Below, piece after piece: positions 1 through 11,788 of a stretch of 64,000 nt of DNA (the first letter of the stretch is position 1; each line of letters starts with the position of its first letter). The position numbers and the translations under genes are program-made. The notes beneath the pieces are model-generated. The model did no database searches and was not told the origin of the DNA. It worked only from the letters and a program-made list of their open reading frames with translations. This stretch comes from Diplonema papillatum (lineage: Eukaryota > Euglenozoa > Diplonemea > Diplonemida > Diplonemidae), in assembly GCA_030068145.1 (NCBI GenBank), contig JAPJBO010000139.1:186001-250000 (forward strand), read 5' to 3'.

Positions 1-4
1 AACA

Positions 5-238
5 CAAAATACTCGGGGGACTGCCTTCCGCTCACTTCGAAGGAGGCTTCGAAGGAGGCTAGAGGGGGAGAAACAATACAACTACAAAATGGGTCTTTTT
101 TGTTGAACGCTTACGCCCGCCCCTGAACCCAGATTCACCTGTGTTTCGTGTGGGCTACAGCACATTTACCTCCTTTGATCTTTTGCGGCTGGCAGCCTCC
201 TCAAGTATTTCCTACAAAGCAGGTGCTTATACAACAAA
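5..238 (+). repeat. Family A interspersed repeat, long form
   Basis: Shares a core running from TGTTGAACGCTTACGCC to CAGGTGCTTATACAA with at least five other good copies in this window. This long form has about 90 bp of extra 5' sequence (AATACTCG, GAAGGAGGCTAGAGGGGGA) that is also present at 4429 and 7087. The 3' end runs into an A-rich tail. Here a short GCTTCGAAGGAG segment is doubled. The A-rich tail and the truncated copies elsewhere suggest a SINE-like retroposon, but no Pol III promoter boxes are convincing. Confidence 0.85.
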
Positions 239-447
239 AAAACGTACACGATAGTACAGCTTGCGCACAGTCCTTGAGCGAGAGACGAGGTACCGTGCAA
301 AGGGACCATCTCTCCGACACTTGTCTCGCGAAATTCCTCTCTCGTCCCTTCCCCCCCCCCTGCTGGTAGTACATGGAACACAACAGCCAGACCGTCTTTT
401 CAGTGGAGAACGAGTGTCTGCAGATAGGACGGCAACGTGAGTCCAGC

Positions 448-646
448 TCGACGCGGTTTTACAGGTACCTTAAATTCTTATTCTCTGAGGTGAAATGGTC
501 AAACTCCCCGAAAAGCTGGGGGGTGTAAATTCGAAGGTACGGATGTAGTCCCTTGCGCTGCTTTGTTAACACAACCAACCGTCTCTTTTCAATACTGCGA
601 ACACAGCTCGCAGATGGTGCGATGGATCTTTCGCCTATAACCAGCG
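448..646 (+). repeat. Family D direct repeat, copy 1
   Basis: About 200 bp matching 1871-2073 in the same orientation. Both contain TTATTCTCTRAGGTGAAAYGG, the AACTCCCCGAAAAGCTGGGG block, TTAACACAACCAACCGTCTC and GATCTTTCGCCTATA. No coding capacity is recognised. Confidence 0.85.
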
Positions 647-1102
647 TTCCCTGTGCTGGGAAAACATCTACAACCTCCACCCGAGAAGGAAACACTCAGA
701 TTTTGTGTATAGCCGCGTTGAGCGGGATCAATACGGCCGGTGGGATATCGAGATCGAAGGGAGTCAGGAAAAAACGATTTGAGCCATCAAGGTCAAAAGA
801 GCGAGGCTGGAGCCCATCCTGGGTTGGACGGTCCATGAGAGACGAGAGAAAAACCAACTCGAGGTGAAGTGCGCAGTTCGACCGGGGAAAACAAGGGGTT
901 CAGAGTATATCAGGTCGCCTCCCACGTGATGGTTCGACGACCGTTTGGTTTCCCCCGTAGTGAGGCACGACTTCGAACTGCGGCTGGCAACACCTCAAGA
1001 ATTTCATACACCCTGGAACCACGCGAAATTGCCCCTCCCACGAGTTCCCTTTCTTTGAGAGCCTCGGTACAGCGTCCGATCCAAGGCTTTCTTACTTCAA
1101 CG

Positions 1103-1231
1103 GCAGCCTGCACAGCAGTCTCGCACTCGATGCTGGGATGGTTTCCACCCTCAGTCTTCCGAGCAAAGGCAGCCTGCACAGCAGTCTCGCCCTCGAAGCT
1201 TGTAGGATGGTCTCCACCCTCAGAAGATGGA
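1103..1231. repeat. Two-unit tandem repeat, about 65 bp unit
   Basis: The unit begins GGCAGCCTGCACAGCAGTCT and ends with CCACCCTCAG. It occurs twice in succession with a few substitutions and a small indel. The frames through it show no recognised domain. Confidence 0.75.
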
Positions 1232-1743
1232 GAAAGAGCTGATGATGAGACGCGGTGCCACACCCGCTTTTCAGGTGTACAAGTACACGCATTTTGGCTG
1301 TAGCAAACCCGCGTTCTGGGGTGCGTCTCGGGCGGACCCTCTTTAACTCCAGCTTGTGAGGCTGGACTCCACGTGGTTGCAAACACCCTCCAGCGAAGGG
1401 CGAACCTGTTTGATACCCAAAAAAACACCCGACTCTCCCACCGCTGGGAAACAATTACGCGGGGTTCCCAAGGTAGCTGGCCTGTTTTTCGGGGTGATAA
1501 AAGTTGCGTTGCCGACAGTTTTTTTTTTTTTTTTTGTTTGTTTCCGAAAGTACCTCTTGATTAATCCAAAAACGCTGTGTCACGTTATTTTTGTGTTTTC
1601 GGTGCTCGGGCTAAGCTGATGATGGCCGGGGGGGGGGGGTGCGCACGTTGGATCTCGCTGAATCAACAGCCCCCCCCACCCCTGACCCTACCCTATCTCA
1701 CAGTACAGCCTATACAGGCTACTACTGGTACTTAAGGGGGGGG

Positions 1744-1773
1744 TCGAATAATAACACCTGTGTTATTATTCGA
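1744..1773. repeat. Perfect 14-bp stem hairpin
   Basis: TCGAATAATAACAC is followed after two bases by its exact reverse complement. It sits in non-coding, G-tract-rich DNA. Role unknown; it could be an excision scar or a transcript hairpin. Confidence 0.6.
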
Positions 1774-1870
1774 TTCGTCGAATACTAAAAAAAGTTCCGG
1801 GTAGCTGAACAGTAGCAGGATCAAATAGTGGTAAGTGTTTTTAGACAAACAGACGCGTCAAATAACTGTT

Positions 1871-2073
1871 ACAGGGGTGCCTGAAATACTTATTCTCTAA
1901 GGTGAAACGGTCAAACTCCCCGAAAAGCTGGGGGGGGGGGGGGGGGTAAAATTCGAAAGTACGAATGTAGTCCCTATTTGTGCTGCTTTGTTAACACAAC
2001 CAACCGTCTCTTTTCAATACTGCGAACACAGCTCGCAGATGGTTCCATGGATCTTTCGCCTATATCCAGCGTT
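1871..2073 (+). repeat. Family D direct repeat, copy 2
   Basis: Second copy of the 448-646 sequence. It differs by an expanded G tract (about 1930-1946) and scattered substitutions. Confidence 0.85.
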
Positions 2074-2139
2074 GACGAACTTTGCACGTCAACACTGCAA
2101 CGAACCTTCACCAAGGTTCCCCAGGCGTACCACAAGAAA

Positions 2140-2440
2140 GTTGTAGTATGGCTAAAGATAAAGTGGTGTCACCTGAGGGGGTAATCTCAGGGCCGCCCAC
2201 GTGATAAGCCGTTAAGCATTGAGTTCTTTTAAGTACATGAACCACCAGTGTGAACTTGAAATGCAGGTACCACAGGGGTAAGCTTGCATTTGTCATAGGC
2301 TAGGGTTATTTGAATACGTCGTCCGTTAAGCAGCGGCTGCCGGCGTATCCCGTGACACCTTTTATATGTACGTTATTGAAAGAGTAGCGTTGGCACTCTT
2401 ACAGGTTCGTTCCCTCGTAGCTCGCCGGGAACGGGCACTC
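2140..2440 (+). repeat. Family E interspersed repeat, copy 1
   Basis: Shares several blocks in order with 52930-53133: GGCTAAAGATAA, GGTGTCACC, CAGCGGCTGCCGG, TATCCCGTGACA, GGCACTCTT and CCCTCGTAGCTCGCCGGGAA. The 52.9 kb copy is shorter, so the two are separated by indels. No ORF is recognised. Confidence 0.75.
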
Positions 2441-3449
2441 CAGTGAAACTGGGTATGTTACCGTTTCAGGTTTGGATTTTGGGAGCATTGCCTCATGTGA
2501 ATTCTGAGACCAATTTCTCCCACGAATGGTGAACCAGCTTTGGTGACCGCTGTTCCGCAGTGGATACATCGATATGTTTCCCGACTTGCGGATCGTGCTC
2601 GGCATTTGAAGGGGCGCGGACAGTCGACGAGTGGTCTGGTTGAGATGAAGAAGCTCCTCGTTCGGCTGTGGATGTGGTATGACTATCCACCATCGAGAGC
2701 ACCTGTGAGAGAGCGGCTGTGCTGTGGGATACCTACAGTAATATTTTTCGGAGCTGGGTCGGGTCAAAGGTGGGCGGGAGGTCTCGCCTGGGGAGATTGT
2801 GGGGGGGGGGGAAGGGTGCAACCAAACCCGGAATTAGTACCCCAGATCCGCTGCAGGCGCACGTGGCCGCTAGGTTTCTTAGCACTGAGCACTTCAGACA
2901 ACTTCGTTGCGTGGTAAGAGAGTAGAACTACGTATCCGATACTAAACAGGACTGCAGAACGTTGGGTTTCGAGGCTTGATTTGGGGCACCTGCCTCTGAA
3001 AAGGATTCGGGAAAGCTAATAAAGACGCAGCATCAATGTCCCTGGTGAAGGACAACGAAGTACAACGAGTGCGCGAAAAGACATTTTTTTTTTTTTTTTT
3101 TTTTTTTTGCTTTGATACGGTTTACAATCATTTGATTCAAATGCATTTTTTCTTTTTTTTTGTTTCGTTGCTGTTCGAAACAGGGGCTAATTTAGGACTT
3201 TTCATCGTCTTATGAGACATGCTTTCTTTCCCGAACGCAAAAGGTCTGCACGTACGAGGAAAATAGGACTCGGAGAGAGCAGTCGGGCCATTTCCCCCCG
3301 TAAAAACCGGCCCCAATTTAGTCCCTGCCCGATCACTGTCAACTATCTGTTTTGCAACCGCCGCAGGTCTCGTTGAGTGCGTCAAATTCTTGCGCGCGGG
3401 TTCAAATAGACGTTGCTTTCGCGAACGATGCTTCTAGGTGTGAAAAAAT

Positions 3450-3560
3450 TGAGAGAGAGAGAGAGAGAGAGACGAGTTAGAGTGCAGGGACCATCTCTCC
3501 GAGGAGTATCCGGTCGCCCCACTACTATCCCGTACTACTACGGCGGGCGCAAGTCGTTGC
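3450..3560 (+). repeat. Family F repeat (GA-rich head), copy 1
   Basis: Begins with a GA microsatellite, then GGGACCATCTCTCCGAGGAG, then CCCACTACTATCCCG and CTACTACGGCGGGC. A related copy is at 20625-20740. A fragment with GGGACCATCTCTCCG occurs near 300-317. Confidence 0.7.
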
Positions 3561-3785
3561 GCCGTGGGCGCGGAGCGAGCCGTGGCCCTGTCAAAGATGA
3601 TTGTTGCACCGATGGTGGCGCAGCCGGGGGCGTTCTGACTGGCGGACGAGACCGCCTGGCAGGCGTGTGTTGACACGTTGTTTCGCGGGCTCTCCTCCTT
3701 TTGGCAATAAATTGATTGTCTATGGGGTCTATGGACAACTACTAGCAAGAAGCTGGGGTCTTGCCCTGAAATAAACAAAACAGCG

Positions 3786-3962
3786 GACATCAACTGTTCG
3801 ATTACGCTGAAAATGACAAGCAAATGATGTTTGTTCTTTCGCGTGGACAGGGTATGAGCCTCTCTCTGGGGAGAACAGGTACTTGCCTTTTGCCGTAGAG
3901 TTCGTTCAACTTTCTCACGTGCAGCCGTTGCTCCGGAAATGCCCCCTTCACAGTACACCAGC
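3786..3962 (+). repeat. Family B interspersed repeat, divergent copy
   Basis: Matches copies at 27040, 47484 and 52530 through TTGTTCTTTCGCGTGGACAGGG, TCACGTGCAGCCGTTGCTCC and GGAAATGCCCC. It is the most diverged of the four. Confidence 0.6.
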
Positions 3963-4428
3963 AGAGAAAGAATATAACACGCTTGCGAAAGGATGGCCTA
4001 GGTATGTAGGTGGTGGTGAAAGGGATCCACTTCCCGGTCGATTCTTGTTGCGGGCATTTCTTACATTGCCCGCCTTGGTAGGCCATTACCATCCTGGTTG
4101 ATGCTGCTCCGCCCAGATCAACTGGCACCACAATGACGGCTCGTTTTGGCGATCCTACGTCTTCCCCTGCCCCCGCGCTAAACCCAGATTTGCCTGAGTA
4201 TTGTGCGGGGCCGCAGTATACAACGCATAGTTCGCCTTTATTTACCCCCGGTTCGGTCTTTTGTTTTTTTGAACACCTTTTCCTTATATCCACCCGCACC
4301 GCTGGCAATCACAGCGGACGAGAGAGCATTCCGAGCCGAGTGAGCGAGGGCTGGGGCAGGCCTTACGCTCCGTTTTCGGCCTCAAAGAAAATACGTGTGG
4401 TCCACACGTGGGCGCTTAAGGTTCGAGG

Positions 4429-4651
4429 GGGAAAATACTCGAGGGGCTGCCTTGTGCTTACTTCGAAGGAGGCTAGAGGGGGACAAACAATACAACTACA
4501 AAATGGGTTTTTTTTGTTGAACGCTTACGCCCGCCACGGAACCCAGATTCACCTGTGTTTCGTGTGGGCTACAGCACATTTACCTCCTTTGATCTTTTGC
4601 AACTGGCAGTCTCCTCAAGTATTTCCTACAAAGCAGGTGCTTATACAAAAA
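4429..4651 (+). repeat. Family A repeat, long form
   Basis: Full long-form copy with the AATACTCGAGGGGCTGCC head, the GGAGGCTAGAGGGGGACAAA block and the common core ending GGTGCTTATACAAAAA. Confidence 0.85.
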
Positions 4652-4856
4652 GCAAACCTTTCCAGCGGCGGGCAAAAAAAAAAAAAATAGCCTCACTACT
4701 GGACTTGGCGACTCCTGGCTGTGCGGCCTTGGCGACTGGGCCTGGACTCCCCTGCATGTGGACCAACCTGTGGCAAGCACATGCGGGAGAAAAAATAAAC
4801 AAAAATCCACACGTGGTACCTGTGGATCCACACGTGGAAGCACACGTGGGGGAAAA

Positions 4857-4998
4857 AGGTTTGTTGAACGCTTACGCTCGCCACTACACCCAGATTCACC
4901 TGTGTTTCGTGTGGGCTACAGCACATTTACCTCCTTTGATCTTTTGCAGCTGGCAGCCTCCTCAAGTATTTCCTACAAAGCAGGTGCTTGTACAAAAA
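4857..4998 (+). repeat. Family A repeat, short form
   Basis: Starts directly at GGTTTGTTGAACGCTTACGC and lacks the 90 bp head. It ends at GGTGCTTGTACAAAAAAAA. The head-less start point is shared by the copies at 27249 and 61690, so it defines a subfamily or a common truncation point. Confidence 0.85.
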
Positions 4999-5474
4999 AA
5001 ATTACGTGTGGAAATCCACACGTTAAACACGTAGAGCGTAAGCCCTGGGCTGGGGGGGGTATCCGAGAATATTCTTTCATGAACGGAACGAATGCACCGG
5101 AGACCAGGGCGGTGGCGGCGCGGAGTACAGATCCCCACCTAAACCGCCCCGTTCCAGGCTTGAAGCGTGCGAACAAAAAAAAAAAAAAGAAACGGTATCA
5201 AAGACGCCATGCGGGGCTTTGCGTACTTTCAAAGAGGGAAAAAGAACAAGAAGACCGCAGGGGTTTCACTGCCACGGGCTACGCAGTGCGTGCGAATCCA
5301 GTGTGGTTCGTGTACTCAAATCATGAACACAATGCTACGGGGGGGGCGGTGCCAGCCCTCTTGTTAGGATCAGCCACTTTGGCCGGACGGCCGGATAAAC
5401 GAGATCAGCCGGCTGATGGATGGATGGATGGATGGGTTCTTAACAAGACCTGCCTGGGGGGTGGACGGGGTTCC

Positions 5475-8400
5475 CTACTGCGTGCTGCTCGGCGGTTTTG
5501 ACTCGCCGCCGAAGGAAACCCCGCGCTTGGGAGACTGCAGACCCGACTCGTGGTTGTTGCAGTCCGTGACAATGATGTCTAGTTGGGGCGGAGTCCCCGC
5601 CCGCATTTCGCCAGGCGGCTCGGACGGCTGGTCGACGGGCGTCGTCGGCGTCTCCGTCGGCGTGTACAACGCGGTGGGCGGCGCCGAGGCGCGGCGGCTG
5701 GAGGGCGGCGGCGTCACCGGCGGCTTCGCCAGGCCCGGTACGAGCGGGTGCAACCTCGGCGACGTGATCGCGAGCCCGGCCGCGGCCCCGGGGACCGCGA
5801 GGCTTCCCTTGCGGAAGGACGAATTGACGTACGGTCCGTGGGCCAGGTCCATCATGGCGGGGTCGTGGGGATTCGAGATCAGCGAGTGGCTCCGCGCCGC
5901 GGTCGAGTTCATCCTCCACCGTTCGCCGCTCTTCTCCTTCTGCCGGAAGTCTCCGTCGAGCTCCTCCTCCACGATGTTGTGGATGCTCTGCTGCGCGCCG
6001 ATCATCGCGAACGGCGAGAAAGGCTGCGGCGCCGCCTCGTCGCTCGGCTTGTACTCCCCGAGCGACTTGTACGTCAACCTCTTCCCGCTCCTCTTCGACC
6101 AAACGTACGCGAAATGCTTATGCAGCTCCTGCCGCGTCAGAATGCCGATGGGGGCGTGCGCGGTGTTAACTATGATAAGGTGCCTGAGGCCCATGGTCCG
6201 GAACACGGTAAACGCGGTTGCGAGGGAGAAGGTCGGCGGCACGATGAAGGCCGAGAGGTTCGTGTACGGCAGTATGTCGACGAACAGCTTCTCTGCCATC
6301 TCCTGGCGCACCGTGCTCGTGTCGACGGAGCGGTGGCCGGTCCGGAGGGAGTCTTCGAGCCGCATGAACTCCTTGTACGACAGCGCCGGCATCGGCACCC
6401 CACCCTGCAAATGTGTTGCGGCGTTCGACTACTCTGAATTCGAGATTCCGAGCCCATTCACCACACCCCCCCCTGAAAAAGCGACCTGAGCTCGATTACG
6501 CGGGGCAGCAGGACACCTTCGTCCAGGTGGGTGGCGTCACCTGATTGCCGGCTGGATGCGGGCAACTGCACCTCCGTACCACCGACACACCCTCTGGGTA
6601 CTTCCAGGAAACGCGCTATCCGGGGTTTGAAGACATGATGATTCATATCTAAAGCCGGCACCCACGCGTGGCTGCTCTTTGAAAGGGCTGCCTTGATGTT
6701 ACTTTGATCAAACTCACGCTAACCGATCGGGCATGGCTCACTGAACACGTACTATTTACACACTGCGTGTGCGATGCAACATAAAAATGTGGGTGCAACG
6801 AAAAGGTGTTCAGGGCTTGTTGTGTGAGCGGTCGGTGCAACGGTTGGTTATGGACAGCTCGACGAACCGTCGGTTTCGACATGCGACCAGTTTTTGAAGG
6901 CGGTTGGGGAAAGGTGTTTGGCAACGTGAGCAGTCGGTGGATCTTTTTTAATGCCTGGAGCTTTAGAATGCCCCAACACCAGGGCCAGCCCTGAGTTTTC
7001 TCGGGAGCGACGGGGTAAGAACCTTTGTACAAGTGTTAGTTCTCGTCGGAATAGTAATAATCTTCTAAGATCTTCGATCTTATACGACAAAATACTCGAG
7101 GGACTGCCTTGTGCTCATTTCGAAGGAGGCTAGAGGGGGAGAAAACAATACAACTACAAAGTGGGTCTTTTTTGTTGAACGCTTACGCCCGCCACTAAAC
7201 CCAGATTCACCTGTGTTTCGTGTGGGCTACAGCACATTTACCTCCTTTGATCTATAGCAACTGGCAGTCTCCTCAAGCATTTCCTACAAAGCAGGTGCTT
7301 ATACAACAAAAAAAAAAAAACGACCTACCTGCTCGAAGAAGACGCAACCGCCTGGGGTTTCCGTCACAGAAGTCAGGTTCCAAGCTTCGATCAGGATGTG
7401 GACAGATTCTCTGCGTGGTGTAGGTGGTTCCGCGTTATACTCAACCGTTTGAATGCTGCGAGGGCTTTCCGGCGCGTACATGATACGTGAGGAGGTTTTC
7501 ACCGTGGCTTTCGGTGGTGGGCTGCCGAAAGTGAAAAGTTCGGAACTATCCATCGCATCATCGAGCTGGACTTGATCACATGTGGACGTAAAGTTACATC
7601 TGATGGGGTGCAGCGTATTCGAGATCAGGTCGCTTTCCGGGGGTAGGTGAGTTGGCTCACATGTATACATGCACCTCGTCCAAAAAGTCGCGTTTGTGAA
7701 GTGCAGGTGCACGGCTGCAAGAGGGCATTAAAACTAGCTGCCTTTTCGATGTCGCTTTCTTTTCATTCCAGATATTGTTTGGTCCAAACGGCACACCTGG
7801 AGAGCGAGCCCAGGAGGGTCGGGTCCTGCTTGCCGCGCACCACGGGGAAGCACGAGTGGCCCGTGTCTTGGATGAGGCACGTCAGGTCCCACAGCGTCGC
7901 GAAGCGGTTGGCGCATACGGGGTCGATCGCCATCAGGTCGCCGACGTGGAAAAGCTCCATCGTGGCGGGCGGCTCTTCTTCGAGAACTGGAATGTGTCTC
8001 AGCTCGAGGAGGGCGTCGTAGTACGGCTCGTTGAAGAACTGCCCCACGTTCTTCGCAATGACGATGACGAGGACCAGGGGGACGATGTATTGGATGTCGT
8101 TCGTGATCTCGAACATGATGACACTCAACGAAATGGTGATCCGGGTCGACCCGGAAAGCATGGACGCGGCGCCCATCAAGGCGTACGTGCCCGGCTGCGC
8201 CGTAGCGCCTATGTAATCGTGGACTAAACTGCCGTACAGGCGGCCGTACAGTGCTCCAATCATGATTTGAGGCACGAACAACCCTTGCGGAAGGTACAAG
8301 CCAGCGGTGAGGACTGTGAACGTGAAGTAAGCAACCCATTGGAGACCGAGGGTGCGATACGAGAACAGGTCAGGTGTGCCATCCGGCAGGACGTCACGGC

Positions 8401-10075
8401 TGAGCAGGGACTTGATGACATCCAACTGCGGAATCAGTGCTAGGGACGCGAGGTCGTTGTAGCTTGTGGCTTGCGTTCCGGGATAATCCAAGTTCAAGGA
8501 CACGTTGTCGCAATCGAAGGCCAAAAAATGCACGCCATGCGCCTCCTGGTCACTGCACCGGTCGGTGATGCCTATGAGATTGCCGGAAGAGTCCACCAAG
8601 TCGATTAAAGGCGTGCGTTTGCACATCCCGGTACGGGCAAGTTCGAACGAGATGACGTGTATTATTGTGGTGACCACCCACGCCTCGACGACGACGATGA
8701 TGGCGAAGGAAACCGTCCGGCTGAGCCTCCCGTGGCACACCTTCGACCACGCGGCCCGCAGCTTGTTGACGAACGCGATTTTCCGCACGGAAACCGCGTT
8801 GAAGAACGCCCCGCTGAGCCCGCCCATGAGACCCAGGGGGATCCATGCCAGAAGCTCCCACACCTCGTAGCGGGAGGGCACCCGCTCGGCCACGCCGAAG
8901 TGCACGAGACCGGGGTCGTTGAAGCGGTCGCCGCCGTATACCAGGAGCATCATCGTGAAGGTGCCGAAGATGCACGTGATCATCGTCCGCCACGTCTGAG
9001 AATGCGACCAGAAGGACGACGCCTCCTCCATGCTGAACAGCAGCCCGCCGATCGGCGCGCCGAACGCAGCGGCGACGCCCGTCGCGGCGCCGGCCGACAC
9101 CGCGTCGCGCTTGAACCGATCGTTCCGGAACCGCCGCATGAACGGCAGCGCGTACCGAAAGGGCCACCCGAGCATGGCCTGGGAAACCCCGGCCGCGATG
9201 ATCGCACCCGCGTGGATCATCGGGCCCTCGGGACCCATCGCGAGCCCGGAGGCGACGCCCAGCGCGACGCCGACGACTTTGACCACGAAGGTCCTCAGCC
9301 GCAGGGTGCCCTGCATCCGGACGCCGTTCAGCAGCGCCTTCACGTCCGGGACCCCGCTGCCGGCGGCGCCCGGCGCGCTGACGGTGAGGAGCACAGCGAT
9401 CGTCACGAACGCCATGCTGTACCCCCAGTTCTTCGTGAAGGCCATCCACAAGTTGCCCTTCAGCACCTCGTCCTCCATCGCGTGCAGGCGCTCGTGCCCG
9501 AGCCACGCTTCGAGGATCTTGACCACGTACGCCGTGCATCCCGTGGCGCAGCCGATAATGATGAACACGATCCATATGGAGATCGCGCGGAGCCGCGTCC
9601 GGCTGGAGAACATGATTTGATGCTCGCGCGAGATGATGTGGTCGTCGGCCCCCGCGTAGTTCAGCGACTGGTACGCCGCCGCGGAGTCGAGCGCGTGCTC
9701 GTACTCGTCCTTCGATTTTTCGAGCGTCGCTTTGAGGTCTTCCTTCCACTTCGCCAAGCGAACGACAGCTGGGTTCGCGCCGTGGCTGTGCATGGCCCGG
9801 TCTTGGAGCTGGCGGTAGTCGTGCTGCTCGTACATAGCCATGTAGTGCTTGACCTGTTGCCGGGCGTCCGGATTGAGCGCAGCGATGCTGAGGATGACCT
9901 GCGAGATGTCATCGTCGAGCTCGCCTTCGGAGCCGGAAGCCGCCGACGCGTCGGCGGCGGACAGCTTGTCGAACTGCGGCATTCCGCGCGGGATCTTCAC
10001 GCTCCCGTTCCGCACGAGCGCCGGCTGCGGGCCGCCACTCCCATTTCTCCCGTTGCCGTGCGCCTCGCCGATCAT
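5475..10075 (-). CDS. CLC-family chloride/proton exchanger (ClC-6/7-like), two exons
   Basis: Predicted membrane Cl-/H+ antiporter, probably of endosomal or other internal membranes. My model is exon 1 10075-7790 and exon 2 6404-5475 (1,071 aa), which joins in frame. The start is the ATG at 10075; upstream in-frame codons are non-ATG. Visible CLC signatures in order: GSGVPD (selectivity filter), GPEGPMIH with the gating glutamate, GAPIGGLLFSMEE with the position of the proton glutamate, and GLFVPQIMIGALYGR. Exon 2 carries the second CBS domain (LFRTMGLRHLIIV-type, here FRTMGLRHLIIVN). The first CBS begins at the end of exon 1 (LMAIDPVCAN, FPVVRGKQD). The N-terminus is acidic and the C-tail is Pro/Ser-rich. 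The donor is uncertain: GT sites near 7790 all differ from strong consensus, and GCC|GTTTGG is the in-frame choice with TTTGCAG|GG as acceptor. Family assignment is firm; exchanger versus channel is inference. Confidence 0.93.
6405..7789 (-). other. Intron of the CLC gene, carrying a family A insertion
   Basis: About 1.4 kb separating the transmembrane exon from the CBS2/C-tail exon. It contains a long-form family A repeat at 7087-7319 in plus orientation (antisense to the gene) and no other recognisable feature. The acceptor TTTGCAG at about 6405-6411 is good. The donor position is the weaker call. Confidence 0.75.
7087..7319 (+). repeat. Family A repeat, long form, inside the CLC intron
   Basis: Begins AATACTCGAGGGACTGCC, contains the complete core and ends TTATACAACAAAAAAAAAA. 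Antisense to the host gene. Confidence 0.85.
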
Positions 10076-10303
10076 GTCCGTCTCTCCCTCAGCCCGCCCG
10101 CCCGCCCAGCGAAGCGAGCCGACGAGGGGGCGCAATTGTGCCGCACCCCCCCTCCCCCCCCTAACACCGGCTCACCACGGTGTTCGCTGTGTTTTGCAGG
10201 CGTTTCTGTTTTTCGCTCAGTCGGCTGCCTGTTCCTGTGGTTTTTTTTGTGTTTCCGGAGATTTACTTTGGGTGGGTCCCCTTTCCGTTTTCCTGTTGTT
10301 TTT

Positions 10304-10510
10304 AGAGTTATAAGTTCGCTTGAGATTTCGGAATTTTGGGTCTCCGTGTGACCATGGTTGTTGAATGGGTCCTCATAGAGCAAGTACGAGCTATGTGGGT
10401 GAGGGTTGTTTCTTTGGCGGACACTTTCAGAATAAGTAATGGCCTGCCATGTCCGGGACGGTTTGTGACCGACACGAAAACATTCCGATCGAGGGATGCG
10501 GTTATTTTAG
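10304..10510 (+). repeat. Family C repeat, copy 1
   Basis: Core TAGAGTTATAAGTTCGCTTG, then GGGTCTCCGTGTGACC, GAATGGGTCCTC and further on CATGTCCGGGACGGTTTGTG and GAGGGATGCGG. Related copies are at 10746, 19362, 35562 and 35744, all in plus orientation. Several lie just upstream of minus-strand gene starts. Confidence 0.75.
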
Positions 10511-10745
10511 GCGAGATGTCGTCGTCGAGCTCCCCTTCGGAGCCGCAGGCCGCCGACGCGTCGGCGGCGGACAGCTTGTCGAACTGCGGCATTCCGCGCC
10601 GCACGAACGCCGGCTGCGGGCCGGCGTGTGTTTTGCAGGCGTTTCTGTTTTTCGCTCAGTCGGCTGCCTGTCCCTGTGGTTTTTTTGTTGTGTTTCCGGA
10701 GGTTTACTTTGGGTGGGTTTCCCCTTTCTTCCGTTTTCCTGTTGT
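10511..10745 (-). pseudogene. Truncated duplicate of the CLC 5' end
   Basis: 10511-10623 repeats the CLC N-terminal coding sequence (residues around MPQFDKLSAADASA and SEGELDDDIS) at near identity. It then jumps to a copy of the CLC upstream region (GTTTTGCAGGCGTTTCTG onward). Relative to the source (about 9903-10330) it lacks 19 bp within the coding part and about 155 bp around the start codon, so it cannot express the transporter. It sits directly upstream of the functional gene, consistent with a local tandem duplication followed by deletion. Confidence 0.88.
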
Positions 10746-10902
10746 ATTTAGAGGTAAAGTTCGCTTGAGGGTCTCTGTGTGCAAGTGAGCGCTACGGGTT
10801 GTTTCTTTGGTGTGCATTTTTTCATTGTGGGCAATGGCTAGCCATGTCCGGGACTGATTGTGACCGACACCAAGTACATTCCTTCGAGGGATGTAGTTTC
10901 TT
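10746..10902 (+). repeat. Family C repeat, copy 2
   Basis: TAGAGGTAAAGTTCGCTTGA, then GGTCTCTGTGTG and later CATGTCCGGGACTGATTGTG and TTCGAGGGATG. Probably copied together with the CLC 5' duplicate. Confidence 0.7.
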
Positions 10903-10958
10903 TGTATAAGCACCTGCTTTTGTAGGAAATGCTCGAGAAGACTGCCAGTTGCGAAACC
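10901..10958 (-). repeat. Family A repeat, 3'-end fragment
   Basis: Reverse-orientation fragment holding only the 3' part of the repeat (TTGTATAAGCACCTGC to CTGCCAGTTGC). A copy that keeps the 3' end and lacks the 5' end is typical of target-primed retroposition. Confidence 0.75.
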
Positions 10959-11788
10959 CCTGGAACGTCACAACGTCGCACCACGGTCTATCAGGAAGGA
11001 AACGGATTGGCTTCTGTTTGCTGGACGGAGGTTTTGTTCTGTGTTTTGGGCGATATTCGCTCAGCCAGTTGCACTTTGAGAGCGTTCTTTTGACTGGTGG
11101 GCCCTGAATTGCGTAGTAGGCTGCGTACGCGCTTCCATCCTTCTCAAGGCTGGCGCACCTACTACTCGCAACTGCTCGTGGTGTGGTAAAGATCTGAAAA
11201 AGAAGCGGAAAGAACAAGCGAGTGTGGCGATGGACAGGGCAAAAAATCACAAGTGAGAGATTTACGAGGGCCGGGGAGCGACGTTGAAAGAGAGCGCGGC
11301 CGCTGCCTGGACAACAAGAAGGACGAAAGCACGGCAGGAGAATCTAAGGCACCGGTGCAGGGGAAAAAAAAAGAAGGCCTCCTTTGCGGTTCTGTTCACC
11401 CTGAGGGACGGGCGGTATGATTTCTTGCGGCCTTTTTGTGTGTGTGTGTGTTGGTTGCATGGGTATTATGGCGGTGCTAGGATGTGCCGCTAAATTTTCG
11501 GGAGGGGGGACACTTTTGAAAGATCGCGGAGGTCAGTTGATGGGAACTGCCGGAGAGGGCGTGTATGGCAACCTGGTGTGCTATGCTGTGTGCAAGGTGC
11601 CAACCTGATACGGATGCAGGTGCCGTGTGTCTATGGGCGCCGCCCGCTGCACACGGGGATTCGTTTGCTACAATAAACCCGCAGGGATGAAGATTGCGTG
11701 GACATTTCACTCAAAGAACAAAAAACGGGCACTCAATGCAAAACACTCGAGCTCGGTGCACGCAAAGTGGATCGTTGTTGTTGCTCCG

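Larger units (their letters stand above)
4395..5035. repeat. Cluster of CACACGTGG palindromic motifs around a family A copy
   Basis: The motif CCACACGTG or its complement occurs near 4402, 4806 and 4830, with a related CACACGTGG near 4843 and the half-palindromes ACGTGTGG and CCACACGT at 5003-5022. The short family A copy at 4857-4998 sits inside the cluster. CACGTG is the E-box/G-box core, but nothing shows regulatory use here. Confidence 0.5.
1..5474. other. Repeat-rich intergenic region
   Basis: No convincing protein gene is visible on either strand. The open frames here are short, lack recognisable domains and overlap repeats. The region holds copies of repeat families A, B, D, E and F, a short tandem duplication, homopolymer runs (long T tract near 3085-3108, G tracts near 1630 and 1930) and a GA microsatellite near 3452-3472. 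It lies downstream of the minus-strand CLC gene. Confidence 0.6.

Noticed and set aside
869..1428. Overlapping plus and minus frames across the 1.1-1.23 kb tandem repeat
   Set aside because: The open length comes from the repeated segment; no domain, no plausible start context and no splice support.
8657..10351. Plus-strand 564-codon open frame across the CLC gene
   Set aside because: It is an artefact of high-GC coding sequence on the other strand; rich in R, P, H and without domains, while the minus strand encodes clear CLC motifs.
11284..11600. Short overlapping frames with a TG microsatellite
   Set aside because: Low complexity, no domain; the GTGTGTGTG run explains the open frame.
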